DNA of 64,000 nt from Oculatella sp. LEGE 06141 (GTDB lineage: Bacteria > Cyanobacteriota > Cyanobacteriia > Elainellales > Elainellaceae), in NCBI RefSeq assembly GCF_015207605.1, contig NZ_JADEWO010000023.1, positions 31,972 to 95,971 of the forward strand, written 5' to 3'. The position numbers and the translations under genes were made by a program. Below are positions 8,516 through 16,853 of the stretch, piece by piece. A model generated the notes under the pieces. The model worked only from the letters and a program-made list of their open reading frames with translations. It was not told where the DNA came from and searched no databases. The number at the start of each line of letters is the position of its first letter. The first letter of the stretch is position 1.

Positions 8516-9418
8516 TCACTCTCTTGCAGAGATACCGCCATCTACAAAAGTAGGAGTACCAGTTGTGAAGCTTGCCTCATTGGAGCAAAGCCATAATACA
8601 GCCTTGGCAACCTCATTTGGATTTCCTAACCGCTTCATGGGTACACTGTTATTCATTTCCGCTTGACGTGTGGCGTTGCCGCCAAGATAGCGATCCATCA
8701 GGGGCGTGTTAATTGGACCGGGAAGAACAATATTGACGCGAATATTTCTGGTGGCATACTCGATTGCAGCGGCTTCAGTCAGTCCCATTAGCGCATGTTT
8801 AGAGGCGCAATAAGCAGGGATACCAGGTACCGCACGCAGCGAAAGCGTTGAGCCAGTGTTGACGATCGCGCCACCGCCCTGTTTGAGCATCTGTGTAATC
8901 TCATGCTTCATGCATCTCCAGACTGCCGTAAGGTTAACCATCATTACTTCATTCCAGCTATCGAACGTGTATTCATGTGTATTCGCGGGTTGCTCGTTAT
9001 TACCGGCGATGCCTGCATTATTGAACGCTGCATCCAAACGACCATAGGCACTCAATGTCTGCTGGAAAAGTGCATCGATTTGCTCGGGTACCCTGAGATC
9101 GGCACGAATGAAGCGTCCGTCTCCCCCAACTTCCTTCACCATTGCAACTGTCTCTTCGCCTTCATTGGTTCGCCGACCTGTGACGATTACGTTTGCCCCT
9201 TCGCGGGCAAACGCCACTGCTGTGGCACGACCAATTCCTGAAGTTGAGCCTGTAACCAAAACAACTTTTCCGGAAAATCGTTGATTTGTAGGTGGAGCAA
9301 CAGTGGGAGCGGCTTGCTGAGCCTGGACTTGATTTGCACCCGTGATGCCTGCCACTGTTAAACCGGTCACGGTAGCAGCACTGCTGACAATCATCTGGCG
9401 ACGTGTTTTAGATTCCAC
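8516..9418 (-). CDS. Tat-exported SDR family oxidoreductase
   Basis: A 300-residue protein. Residues 1-35 form a twin-arginine signal: KTRRQMIVS followed by a moderately hydrophobic stretch and an AQA-type cleavage site. A complete SDR domain follows: TGSTSGIGR (~55-63), NNAG, catalytic YCASK at 203-207, and the C-terminal FVDGG. Tat export moves folded, cofactor-loaded proteins, so this dehydrogenase probably works in the periplasm or thylakoid lumen, which is unusual for an SDR. It is closely related in sequence to the cytoplasmic SDR at 17444-18223 (shared GRRTxEGEETV and ITQMLKQG/IAQMLKQG blocks). Confidence 0.85.
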   Translation of the reverse strand: MESKTRRQMIVSSAATVTGLTVAGITGANQVQAQQAAPTVAPPTNQRFSGKVVLVTGSTSGIGRATAVAFAREGANVIVTGRRTNEGEETVAMVKEVGGDGRFIRADLRVPEQIDALFQQTLSAYGRLDAAFNNAGIAGNNEQPANTHEYTFDSWNEVMMVNLTAVWRCMKHEITQMLKQGGGAIVNTGSTLSLRAVPGIPAYCASKHALMGLTEAAAIEYATRNIRVNIVLPGPINTPLMDRYLGGNATRQAEMNNSVPMKRLGNPNEVAKAVLWLCSNEASFTTGTPTFVDGGISARE

Positions 9419-9487
9419 GATTCGTTCTCCTATTAGCGATAGTCAAAAAGTTTTCAAATTATTTATTAGATTCGGCAAATAGGTTTA

Positions 9488-9536
9488 TTAACTGACGAGA
9501 TCACCGACGACTCTTCCGATGGCTTCAATGGATCGC
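9488..9536 (-). pseudogene. Orphan gene tail AIGRVVGDLVS
   Basis: On the minus strand this encodes EAIGRVVGDLVS and a stop. A near-identical tail (KAIGKVIGDFVSS and a stop) is found at 10050-10100, overlapping the end of the CPBP gene in another frame. About 36 bases are shared between the two sites. No gene body precedes either, so these look like duplicated 3' remnants of an unidentified gene. Confidence 0.4.
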
Positions 9537-9576
9537 TAGCTTTCTGATCGATTCTCGCTCTTAAAAATTGTCCGAA

Positions 9577-10017
9577 CTATTGTTTCAACACCACAGTATT
9601 AAAAATCTTGTCGTGCCATGTCTCTTGTTTATCCACAAAAAACCAGAGATAGCCTAGCCCAAAGATTAGACCACTCAGGAAGTACCCCAACGAGCCTCGC
9701 AGACCAGCCATCAAAAAAGACAATGGATGCCCATCGGGTTTAACTACTCTGATGTTCATCACTCCCATGCCAATTGAGCGCTCTCGCCGACTCCAAAGGT
9801 AACCAAAATACAAAAAATGCCCAAACATGGGAGCGAGCGAAAACCCAATCACACTCGGAGCCACAATTAACCCTGGTACAGGTATCCCGCTATTGTTGTA
9901 AGCTCCGATGACTGCTCCAATGGCAACCGCTGCTAGTGAATAGATAATTGAGAGAATGGCTTGATCAATCAACCATGCAGCAGACCGTTGTAAGAAACTC
10001 GCCTTATTATTCATCAT
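9577..10017 (-). CDS. RDD family membrane protein
   Basis: A 146-residue integral membrane protein. The RDD domain signature is visible: FLQRSAAWLIDQAILS at the N-terminus (Arg and Asp at the membrane edge), three to four hydrophobic helices, and the loop SIGMGVMNIRVVKPDGHPL between the second and third helix, which is typical. RDD proteins are poorly understood; some are ion or cation exchangers. The start is ATG at 10017, or the next ATG at 10014. It lies between the Tat-SDR and CPBP genes on the same strand. Confidence 0.8.
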   Translation of the reverse strand: MMNNKASFLQRSAAWLIDQAILSIIYSLAAVAIGAVIGAYNNSGIPVPGLIVAPSVIGFSLAPMFGHFLYFGYLWSRRERSIGMGVMNIRVVKPDGHPLSFLMAGLRGSLGYFLSGLIFGLGYLWFFVDKQETWHDKIFNTVVLKQ

Positions 10018-10065
10018 GATCAACTCTTTTGATCCATTTGCTTATGGTTTTACGAACTAACGAAA

Positions 10066-11025
10066 TCACCGATGACCTTTCCGATGGCTTTGGGAAACGG
10101 GTTCGGATGCCTCGTCGCGTTTGAACACCTTGTAGGCGATCGCCAGAAACACAGGTACTGCAACCAGCACTGATATCGCCCCGTAGGTCGCGTGGTACTC
10201 GCTGACTGTGAACAGAGCCGGTGTGGTCACGGCACTTCCAGTGATGTTGATCAGGAGGATGCCGCCGATGTTGTTTGCGAAGTGTACGCCGATGGCGAGT
10301 TCAGTGGTTCCGTCCACCAGCGAGACCACAGTCCACACCAGACCCGGAACGAGGAAGTAGGTGACAAAGATTGTGAGCCAGCCGCCTGCGATCGCCTCTG
10401 GGTTGAGGAGGTGCGGCACGGTAAATATCACGGCTGGCACAATCGCCAGAAAAACGCGGTTGCTCCAAATGAGGCTTGCACCCTGCACGATGTATCCGCG
10501 AAAGAAAAGCTCCTCGGTGGTCGTCTGGATAGCGGTGAGAACCAGTGCGATCGGGACGAAGAGCGCGAACGTCGTAAGGTCGGAGTTAAAGGAGAAGGTA
10601 TCCGGGTAGAACAGATACTGCCCCAGCCCACCTATGAGGCAGAACGGCACGAACCACGCCACGAATCCATGACCGACCCGATGCCAGTCTATCCGCTCCC
10701 ACGCCGTAACGAGCGTCCGGGGGTGGCGGCGGTGGACGAGGGAGACAGCGATAAGGACTCCCACGAGGAAGAACAGGAAACTCGCCATGACAAACAAGTA
10801 GTATTCCACGGGACCGAGCACCGAGGGGTCTGCCTGGCCGCCGAGCGCGAACGCAACGAGTACGCTGGCACCACTACCGACAACCAACCACGCAAAGAGG
10901 ATGATCACCAGTCCCAGAGGATACCGCCACCCCCGATGCTTACCCCACCGGGCAGCCTCCACGTAGGTAACTTTTTTCGCTTCTGCCGTGATTCCCTCCG
11001 TTCTTTCAGTGTTTTGCATCTCCAT
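10066..11025 (-). CDS. CPBP family intramembrane protease-like protein
   Basis: A 319-residue polytopic protein with about eight hydrophobic segments. The CPBP (CAAX protease and bacteriocin-processing) motifs are present: TTEELFFRGYIVQ (Glu-Glu and Arg of motif 1), VFTVPHLLNPE (His of motif 2), and VGVHFANN-like IGVHFANNIGG (motif 3). These are intramembrane glutamic endopeptidases. The coding sequence is more GC-rich than cyanobacterial neighbours, and the last residues (QSHRKGHR) lie in a different frame from a conserved tail (PKAIGKVIGDF) that overlaps them, so the 3' end may be rearranged. Confidence 0.85.
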   Translation of the reverse strand: MEMQNTERTEGITAEAKKVTYVEAARWGKHRGWRYPLGLVIILFAWLVVGSGASVLVAFALGGQADPSVLGPVEYYLFVMASFLFFLVGVLIAVSLVHRRHPRTLVTAWERIDWHRVGHGFVAWFVPFCLIGGLGQYLFYPDTFSFNSDLTTFALFVPIALVLTAIQTTTEELFFRGYIVQGASLIWSNRVFLAIVPAVIFTVPHLLNPEAIAGGWLTIFVTYFLVPGLVWTVVSLVDGTTELAIGVHFANNIGGILLINITGSAVTTPALFTVSEYHATYGAISVLVAVPVFLAIAYKVFKRDEASEPVSQSHRKGHR

Positions 11026-11110
11026 CTCCGTTTCCTTTATAGATAAGTTATGTAGTGCTTGGGCGGGTTGCTGTTCACAGTTGCCGATCGTTTCAGGATT
11101 TGGCGGCGAG

Positions 11111-11860
11111 TCAGCCCATGCCAGCAGCTACCATCACCGGAACCGTGGGCAGGTTGAAAACAATGTGAACAACGATGGCGGGCCAGACCGAGCCGCTACG
11201 GCGTAGCAGTTCAGCACCGACGAGTCCCATTACCAGGGCTGCGGGAAAAACGATATTGATGCCGTGCATGAGGGCGAAGATCAGGGCACTGCTCACGACC
11301 CCGAAGACTGGCCCATAGCGCAGCAACACATTGGCAATAACGCCCCGGAAGAGCAGTTCCTCGCCGAGCGGTGTGAGGACACCGAGAAACAGCGTCGCCA
11401 AGATTAAGGACAGCACCCCGCCACTGCCACCTTCGGCGTAAATGGTCTGAGGGGTGGAGCTGTCTCCAGTGATAGCGATGTAGACCAGAACCGCCAACCC
11501 CTTGACCATAAAGGCAACGAGTCCTGCTCCGACCCCGATGAGCAGCCACCGCCGAGAGACCCGGCGAACACCGAAGGCGCTGAGGGAACGGATGCGTAGG
11601 CGCACAGCGGCAGCAAACCCGGCGATGCCAGCAACACCAGACAACGCAGTGAAGATCAGTCCGTAGATCACGGGATCGAGTCCGAGCCGCGAGAGTTGCG
11701 AGCCGATTCCGTACCCGACCACGCTAAAGACAATAAGACCCACAATGCCCTCGGGCAAGCTTGGACGTGGGAATCGGTTGCGTGCAGGTTGAGTAGAGGA
11801 GCCAGCGGTGGTCTTTTCTGGCTCCTGCGGGGAGTTAGAAGACACTTTGAACATGGTCAT
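11111..11860 (-). CDS. CPBP family intramembrane protease-like protein
   Basis: A 249-residue membrane protein. A polar N-terminus (~45 residues) precedes about seven hydrophobic helices. Motif 1 is PLGEELLFRGVIANVL, motif 2 IFALMHGINIVFP, motif 3 IVVHIVFNLP, all with the expected Glu/Glu/Arg/His/His/Asn. The start is placed at the ATG at 11860 (GGGGTTA upstream); the ATG at 11854 is also possible. It is GC-rich like its neighbour at 10066-11025. A stump of a near-identical gene survives at 2661-2730. Confidence 0.85.
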   Translation of the reverse strand: MTMFKVSSNSPQEPEKTTAGSSTQPARNRFPRPSLPEGIVGLIVFSVVGYGIGSQLSRLGLDPVIYGLIFTALSGVAGIAGFAAAVRLRIRSLSAFGVRRVSRRWLLIGVGAGLVAFMVKGLAVLVYIAITGDSSTPQTIYAEGGSGGVLSLILATLFLGVLTPLGEELLFRGVIANVLLRYGPVFGVVSSALIFALMHGINIVFPAALVMGLVGAELLRRSGSVWPAIVVHIVFNLPTVPVMVAAGMG

Positions 11861-12118
11861 TAACCCCTGGATTTTCTTCGTTTTAGCTAGCTTGAGTGTA
11901 GTGAGTTCCAACACTCAACTTCTTTCGGATTCTTACGGTGATTTATCAGATTTTTATGGACTTAGCGAATCTGTTTTGGCGTTATTTCAGCGAGGCGCTT
12001 GGACTGTTGTGTCAGATGGCTTTGACTGGAGAAGCCAAACACAGGAGACAGCATTCTATCTTTTTCAAAATTCTGCCTCCTATTTTACTTGTTGCTTCTG
12101 TAGAGGAAACCTCAGGTA

Positions 12119-12784
12119 TTAATGTCCACCTGAGGTTGCTAGAGGGGGTGTTGCAAGGAGCTGAAGTTCCCATGCAAGAGCCACCGCACTCGCACCGCCA
12201 TGCTCAAGAAGAATCTCTGATACACCCGCAGATGTTTCTGTGCGTGCCCAGTCCCGTTGCCATTCAGCAAGTACAGCCATCCAGTTGATTGGAACTGCAC
12301 CCGCCTGAACCATCCGGCGAACCGCCATGTCATGAGCTTCCGCAGTAACACCCCCCGAAGCATCGGTAACGATGAATACTTCATAACCTTCACCCAGCGC
12401 CTGGATTGCTGGCATTGCAAGACAGATCTCGGTGTAAAGCGCCGCAAGTATAAGTTGCTTGCGGCCACTTTTCTTCACTACATCTGTAACGTTTGGATCT
12501 TCCCAAGTATTGATGAAAGTGCGGTTAATCGGTTTTTGATCGGGAAAAACATCCTGTAGTCCCTTGATAATGTAACCCCCTCTCTCTTCAATGACTGTGG
12601 TAAAGATTGTGGGTACGTTGAACACCTTTGCCGATTTAGCAAGACCAATCACATTGTTAATGATCATCGTAGGTTCATGGCTGTTCAAGTTGGTGAACTG
12701 GTAAGGCTGGTGGTCAATCAGTACCAGGATGCTATCTTCTGGACGAAGCAGTCCTTCTAGTCCGATTTTTGGATTTTTAGACAT
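12119..12784 (-). CDS. Isochorismatase-like cysteine hydrolase (YcaC type)
   Basis: A 221-residue hydrolase of the isochorismatase superfamily, subgroup YcaC. The nucleophile region is LYTEICLAMPAIQAL with Cys at residue 121, and the catalytic Asp is D24 in LVLIDHQPYQF. The conserved GLAKSAKVFNVPTIFTT segment is also seen. Substrates of YcaC-type proteins are not established. A paralogue lies at 27498-28145. It sits in the same orientation as the alpha/beta hydrolase upstream on the strand. Confidence 0.9.
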   Translation of the reverse strand: MSKNPKIGLEGLLRPEDSILVLIDHQPYQFTNLNSHEPTMIINNVIGLAKSAKVFNVPTIFTTVIEERGGYIIKGLQDVFPDQKPINRTFINTWEDPNVTDVVKKSGRKQLILAALYTEICLAMPAIQALGEGYEVFIVTDASGGVTAEAHDMAVRRMVQAGAVPINWMAVLAEWQRDWARTETSAGVSEILLEHGGASAVALAWELQLLATPPLATSGGH

Positions 12785-12899
12785 CGCTATAAGTCTCCAT
12801 TCAATGTTTACTTTTCAGACACGCTCTAGCATGTGAGCCTACCTCAGCAGGGAGAATCACAGAGCTTTTTCTTAGGCTAGGAATCCGGCAGGTCACTGA

Positions 12900-13736
12900 T
12901 TATTTCTGCTGAAGAAAGTCCAGCAACAGGGGATTGACCTGATCAGCGTGAGTCCAGTTGATAGCATGGGGGCCACCGGGAATGACAACCAGTTGGCTGT
13001 TTTTAATCAGCTTTGGCAATCTTGCTGCGGTGGACTCCAGTGGCAGAATGCGATCGGCATCGCCATGAATAATCAGAGTCGGTACATCAATGCGGGGCAA
13101 ATCATCGCGGAAATCGGTGAGCCAGGAAGGTACACAGTCCAACGTTCCCTTGGCAGAAGCCCCTGCTGCCACATTCCAACTTGCCTGAATCGCCTCATTG
13201 CTGATGCGGTTTCCCAGCAGCACATCCACATTGAAGAATTCTCTGAAAAAGGCAGAGAAGTAGGCTGGACGGTCTTCAACGATCGCTTTCATAATGCCAT
13301 CGAAAACGCTTTGATCAACACCCTCTGGATTGTCGTCTGTCTTTAACAGAAACGGTGGAACGGGAGCCATCAGCACGGCCTTCTGCACCCGCTCTGAGCC
13401 GTATTTGCCAAGATAACGTGTGACTTCACCCGTCCCCATTGAGAAACCGACCAGCACGGCATTTTGCAAGTCAAGCTTGGTTATGAGTGTGTTCAAATCG
13501 GCGGCGAAGGTATCGTAGTCATAGCCAGATGAGGGCTGACTGGAGTTGCCAAATCCTCGACGATCGTAGGTAATGACTCGATATCCTGCATTCAGTAGAA
13601 CTAAAACCTGCTTCTCCCAGGAATGTCCGTTCAATGGAAATCCATGAATCAGCACAATCGGTTGACCTGTCCCAAGATCTTCGTAGTAGATGTCGATGGT
13701 TGCAGAGTTTTCTTGACCAACGGTGATGTAAGGCAT
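12900..13736 (-). CDS. Alpha/beta hydrolase, chloroperoxidase/esterase-like
   Basis: A 278-residue alpha/beta hydrolase resembling cofactor-free haloperoxidases and aryl esterases. The oxyanion-hole HG is at residues 31-32 (LIHGFPLNGHSW), nucleophile S99 in GFSMGTGE, acid Asp in IIHGDADRILP, and catalytic His in GGPHAINWTH. Length and layout are normal. The ATG is at 13736. The gene group on this strand (YcaC hydrolase, this hydrolase, MDR oxidoreductase) is compatible with turnover of small esters, lactones or quinones, but no substrate can be named. Confidence 0.9.
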   Translation of the reverse strand: MPYITVGQENSATIDIYYEDLGTGQPIVLIHGFPLNGHSWEKQVLVLLNAGYRVITYDRRGFGNSSQPSSGYDYDTFAADLNTLITKLDLQNAVLVGFSMGTGEVTRYLGKYGSERVQKAVLMAPVPPFLLKTDDNPEGVDQSVFDGIMKAIVEDRPAYFSAFFREFFNVDVLLGNRISNEAIQASWNVAAGASAKGTLDCVPSWLTDFRDDLPRIDVPTLIIHGDADRILPLESTAARLPKLIKNSQLVVIPGGPHAINWTHADQVNPLLLDFLQQK

Positions 13737-13775
13737 GAGAGGTTTCTCCGTTGTAAATTGATGATATGTTTTTGT

Positions 13776-13898
13776 CTATTGCATCACAATGGTTAGGCAG
13801 CGATCGAGCATTGTCTTAATAATGCTGCGTGAAGCAACTTCAAGCTGGGGCAAGCATCCATTGCCTACCACCACTTTAGAACGACAAGAATCTTTCAT
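13776..13898 (-). CDS. Short open frame behind a duplicated 5' leader
   Basis: A 40-codon frame (MKDSCRSKVVVGNGCLPQLE...) preceded by CAGGAGAAAA. The ~60 bases upstream of the ATG (about 13899-13957) match the leader of the saccharopine-dehydrogenase-like gene at 2590-2650, including the blocks GATCAGAGTTT and GTCAATATTGA. The peptide itself matches nothing I know. It is either a tiny gene or the stub left when a larger coding region behind this leader was lost. Confidence 0.35.
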   Translation of the reverse strand: MKDSCRSKVVVGNGCLPQLEVASRSIIKTMLDRCLTIVMQ

Positions 13899-13983
13899 TT
13901 TTCTCCTGTTCCAATCAATATTGACCTTCAACACACAATCAAACTCTGATCTGTTTAGCAATTACCAACGCCGTAAAGCTGGT

Positions 13984-14952
13984 CTAATTTTCTGTAAACT
14001 TCAGCACAACTTTGCCCCGTGTTCCTCCCTGCTCTAGATGCTGATGCGCCAGAACGACCTGATCCCAAGAAAATACTGAATCAATTACCGGGCGAAGCTG
14101 ATGACGCTCAATGAGTTTTGTCAAAGACTCTAATTTTGCTCGGTACTGGGGTGAAAAAACAAAATGAATCGTCAGATTCTTACCCCATGCTTCAAGAAGC
14201 GATTGCGGTATTGAAACGTCTACAATGCTTGCAAGCCTACCAAAGGGACGAATGATTTCTAGACTACGCCGAATGGTTTCTCCGCCGATCGTATCTAGAA
14301 CTAAATCCACACCCAGTCCATTTGTTTCTTGACGAATGACTTCTACATAATCTTCATTTTTGTAATCAATTACCCGATCTGCACCCAGTTCTGTCACGAA
14401 ATCTCGGTTTCTAGAACTACAGGTCGCAAAGACGTATGCCCCTATTGCTTTGGCGAGTTGAACTGCGATCGAACCCACTCCACCCGCACCCGCATGGATG
14501 AGAACGGTTTCACCAACTTGTAGATTGCCCCTAGTCACTAGACAATCCCAAGCCGTTCCGCCTGCAAGCGGAAAAGAAGCGGCTTCAATGTGCGATAGAT
14601 TTGCAGGTTTCAATGCCACAATCGCTGCATCAGCCACATGATACTGAGCGTAGCTACCGAATTCTCCAAAAATTTGCGGCGAGTAATACACGTTGTCTCC
14701 CACCTTGAAATCAGTCACAGCTTCGCCAATTGCCTCAATCACCCCTGAAACATCGACTCCAAGGATGGCGGGTAATGGAACTAGTTCCTTGTAATCACCA
14801 CGACGAGTTTGGTAATCGACTGGGTTAATCGAGGTTGCACAAACTCTCACCAACACCTGATTTGCCTTCAGTGTTGGTATGGGAACCGTTTGAATCTCAA
14901 ACTTCTCAGCATCACCAAACGCAGTTAATACGGCTGCCTTCATAGATTCCAT
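13984..14952 (-). CDS. NADPH:quinone-reductase-like MDR oxidoreductase
   Basis: A 322-residue medium-chain dehydrogenase/reductase without zinc ligands. GroES-like domain: LVRVCATSINPVDYQTRRG, GVDVSGVIEAIG. Rossmann domain: LIHAGAGGVGSIAVQLAKA (~145-165). The C-terminal HLEQGGTRGKVVLKF is typical of quinone oxidoreductases of the Zta1/QOR type. The ATG at 14952 sits nine bases from AAGGAGAG and is preferred to the TTG at 14961. It uses cyanobacterial-like codons, unlike the GC-rich MDR at 3101-4033. Confidence 0.9.
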   Translation of the reverse strand: MESMKAAVLTAFGDAEKFEIQTVPIPTLKANQVLVRVCATSINPVDYQTRRGDYKELVPLPAILGVDVSGVIEAIGEAVTDFKVGDNVYYSPQIFGEFGSYAQYHVADAAIVALKPANLSHIEAASFPLAGGTAWDCLVTRGNLQVGETVLIHAGAGGVGSIAVQLAKAIGAYVFATCSSRNRDFVTELGADRVIDYKNEDYVEVIRQETNGLGVDLVLDTIGGETIRRSLEIIRPFGRLASIVDVSIPQSLLEAWGKNLTIHFVFSPQYRAKLESLTKLIERHQLRPVIDSVFSWDQVVLAHQHLEQGGTRGKVVLKFTEN

Positions 14953-15029
14953 CTGTGCCAACTCTCCTTGATTCAGAATAAACAGTGTCGTTGTACAAAC
15001 CGGACTTCACACTACCAGTACTCAACTGT

Positions 15030-15416
15030 TCAGAACATCGTGTTATCATTAGCCGACATTTCCGGGATGGTCTGTAGCACGTCCCAATGCTCGACTATCT
15101 TGCCTTTATCATCCAGGCGGAAGATGTCGATGCCCGCCCAGTCGTTGTCGCCCGGCCATTGTTGGTAGCAATGTATGACTACATAATCGCCTTCAGCGAA
15201 GACGCGCTTAAACTGGACGCACTTGCCCGGATATTCTTTCGCCATCCTCTCGAAATATTCGATGAAAGCCTGCTTCCCGTCGGCCACCACCGGGTTGTGC
15301 TGGATGTACACGTCGCCGACATATTTCTCGATGGCTTCTGCGGGCTGACACTGATTGAACATCAGGTCATAAAATGCTGTGACCGTCTGTTTGTTCTGCT
15401 CAAGTTTATCCGTCAT
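15030..15416 (-). CDS. SnoaL-like NTF2-fold protein, probable integron cassette gene
   Basis: A 128-residue protein ([20 protein letters not shown]...) of the SnoaL-like family related to COG4922, predicted small-molecule cyclases or aldol-condensation enzymes. Conserved blocks are [29 protein letters not shown] and [19 protein letters not shown]. The start at 15416 has GAGGTG upstream; a GTG at 15425 is less likely. Only ~30 bases separate the start from an attC-like site (15445-15525) in the correct orientation, and NTF2-like proteins are frequent in environmental gene cassettes, so this is probably a captured cassette. No second attC was found after its stop. Confidence 0.85.
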   Translation of the reverse strand: MTDKLEQNKQTVTAFYDLMFNQCQPAEAIEKYVGDVYIQHNPVVADGKQAFIEYFERMAKEYPGKCVQFKRVFAEGDYVVIHCYQQWPGDNDWAGIDIFRLDDKGKIVEHWDVLQTIPEMSANDNTMF

Positions 15417-15444
15417 CCGTTCCACACCTCACATTACCCAAAAC

Positions 15445-15525
15445 GCCTAACGGCTCAAAGCAGCGGAGACAAAGAAACTCGAACGCAGCGCTAGCGACTT
15501 GAAACCGTCTGCTGCATGGTTAGCT
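15445..15525 (-). other. attC-like integron recombination site
   Basis: Read on the minus strand, the site begins AGCTAACCAT, with inner arm GCAGCAGAC, and ends with inner arm GTCTCCGCTGC and outer arm GTTAGGC at 15445-15451. The outer arms (GCTAAC/GTTAGGC) and inner arms pair, with one extra unpaired base in one inner arm, as in attC sites. The length (~81 bp) is within the attC range. It lies between the stop of the SDR gene (15547) and the start of the SnoaL gene (15416), exactly where a cassette junction would lie. No integrase gene is in the window. Confidence 0.6.
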
Positions 15526-15546
15526 GGCTATGGACACAGCACCTAC

Positions 15547-16299
15547 TTAGATTTGTGCCATGCCACCATCGACGAATAGCTCAATGCCGTTGACAAAGCT
15601 GCTGTCATCGGAAGCGAGAAAGACAACGGCTTTGGCGATCTCGTCGGGCGTGCCAACTCGTCCCAATGGGATATTGTTGGCTTCGCTCTTCACAAATTCT
15701 TTCATCTGCTCTTCACTGAGTCCGAAGAGATTGTAAGCGGGAGTCGGAATGGTACCAGGGCTGACTGCATTCACGCGAATCTGGCGGTCTTTGAGGTCGA
15801 GTATCCAGTTGCGAGCAAACGATCGCACGGCAGCTTTGGTAGCGCTATAAACGCTGAAGGCTGGGATGCCTCTGATGGAAGCAGTTGAGGCATTCAGGAT
15901 GATGGAAGCGCCGTCTGGCATCAGCGGCAGTGCCTTCTGCACAGTGAACAGTAGACCCTTGACATTGGTGTTGAATGTTTTGTCAAAGTGCTCCTCGGTA
16001 ATTGAACCCAGTGGAACAAATTCGCCACTGCCAGCATTCGCAAAGACCACGTCCAAATGACCTTGCTCTCGCTCGATCGTGGCGTAAAGCCGATCGAGGT
16101 CTGCCAGATTTGAGACATCGTTCTGAACGCCCCTGACGTTCTTGCCAATCTCGTTTACAGCCGCATCAAGTTCAGTCTGACGACGACCCGTGATAAAGAC
16201 ATACGCGCCTTCAGCAACAAATTGTTTGGCAGTGGCAAGACCGATGCCGCTGGAGCCACCCGTCACGAGGGCGACTTTACCTGAGAGTTTTTGTGACAT
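15547..16299 (-). CDS. SDR family NAD(P)-dependent oxidoreductase
   Basis: A 250-residue classical [13 protein letters not shown] (N-terminal glycine motif), FANAGSGEF (NAG motif with Phe), YSATK catalytic motif, and C-terminal FVDGGMAQI. The frame extends upstream, but the ATG at 16299 ([15 protein letters not shown]) gives the normal family start, with CAGGAAAA in front. The GRR after the second strand suggests NADP. The substrate is unknown. An attC-like site follows its stop. Confidence 0.9.
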   Translation of the reverse strand: MSQKLSGKVALVTGGSSGIGLATAKQFVAEGAYVFITGRRQTELDAAVNEIGKNVRGVQNDVSNLADLDRLYATIEREQGHLDVVFANAGSGEFVPLGSITEEHFDKTFNTNVKGLLFTVQKALPLMPDGASIILNASTASIRGIPAFSVYSATKAAVRSFARNWILDLKDRQIRVNAVSPGTIPTPAYNLFGLSEEQMKEFVKSEANNIPLGRVGTPDEIAKAVVFLASDDSSFVNGIELFVDGGMAQI

Positions 16300-16431
16300 G
16301 GTGTTTTCCTGGTCGAGTTTAGGGATTTTTAGTTTCTCGCTATGAGATCGATCGCTCTTCACAGGGAATCGCTCAAAGAGACACTGAGCGTCAGGTAAGG
16401 TCTATCCGCTCCAGAGATGCTCTGAGAGCAT

Positions 16432-16836
16432 TCAACGCTCCAACGCGGCATCCACGTTATAGCAGTGGAACGACATGACCTTGCCATCCTTGAGATGAAA
16501 CACGTCGCAGCAGGGCACATTGAAGGTCTTGCCTGTGGCGGGGATGACGCCGTCGGCGATGTGGAAATCGCCCTGATGAGTGCCTTGCAGCTTGAGCTCG
16601 ACCACGACCACGTCGTCTGTGGCGTACATCTTTAGCAGCTCCCGATGCATATCGGGGAAGGCGGAGGCGAGAGCCTCGATCGGTTGGCGTACATCCTGAC
16701 CGTACCACCGCTCTCCTGACGCCTCATTAAGGAAATATCCTTCGTCATGGAACCTGGAAGCGAACTTGTCCGCGTCCAGGTTCTTGGACTCGGCAGCCGC
16801 GTAGAGTTCCCTGATAATATCTTCGTTCGTCGCCAT
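16432..16836 (-). CDS. SnoaL-like polyketide-cyclase-fold protein
   Basis: A 134-residue NTF2-fold protein. Visible blocks: IIRELYAAAESKNLDADKFA, the GYFLN loop, AFPDMHRELLKMYATDDVVVVELKLQGTH in pieces across the sheet, and DVFHLKDGKVMSFHCYNV. The DMH and H-rich strand arrangement is typical of SnoaL-like cyclases, where a His/Asp pair acts on a ketone. It is more GC-rich than flanking genes. The ATG at 16836 is preceded by AAGGAGAAACCG. Function is unknown. Confidence 0.85.
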   Translation of the reverse strand: MATNEDIIRELYAAAESKNLDADKFASRFHDEGYFLNEASGERWYGQDVRQPIEALASAFPDMHRELLKMYATDDVVVVELKLQGTHQGDFHIADGVIPATGKTFNVPCCDVFHLKDGKVMSFHCYNVDAALER

Positions 16837-16853
16837 CTCGGTTTCTCCTTTTG

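Noticed and set aside
10192..11046. A 284-codon plus-strand open frame over the CPBP gene
   Set aside because: Very hydrophilic, repeat-rich translation (many Asp/Glu/Arg/His) antisense to a gene with clear CPBP motifs; typical shadow frame in GC-rich DNA.
11925..11975. Weak similarity between 11925-11975 and 771-800 (TTCTTAC...GATTT.TCA.ATT)
   Set aside because: Short, AT-rich and only partly matching; not distinguishable from chance without a genome-wide count.
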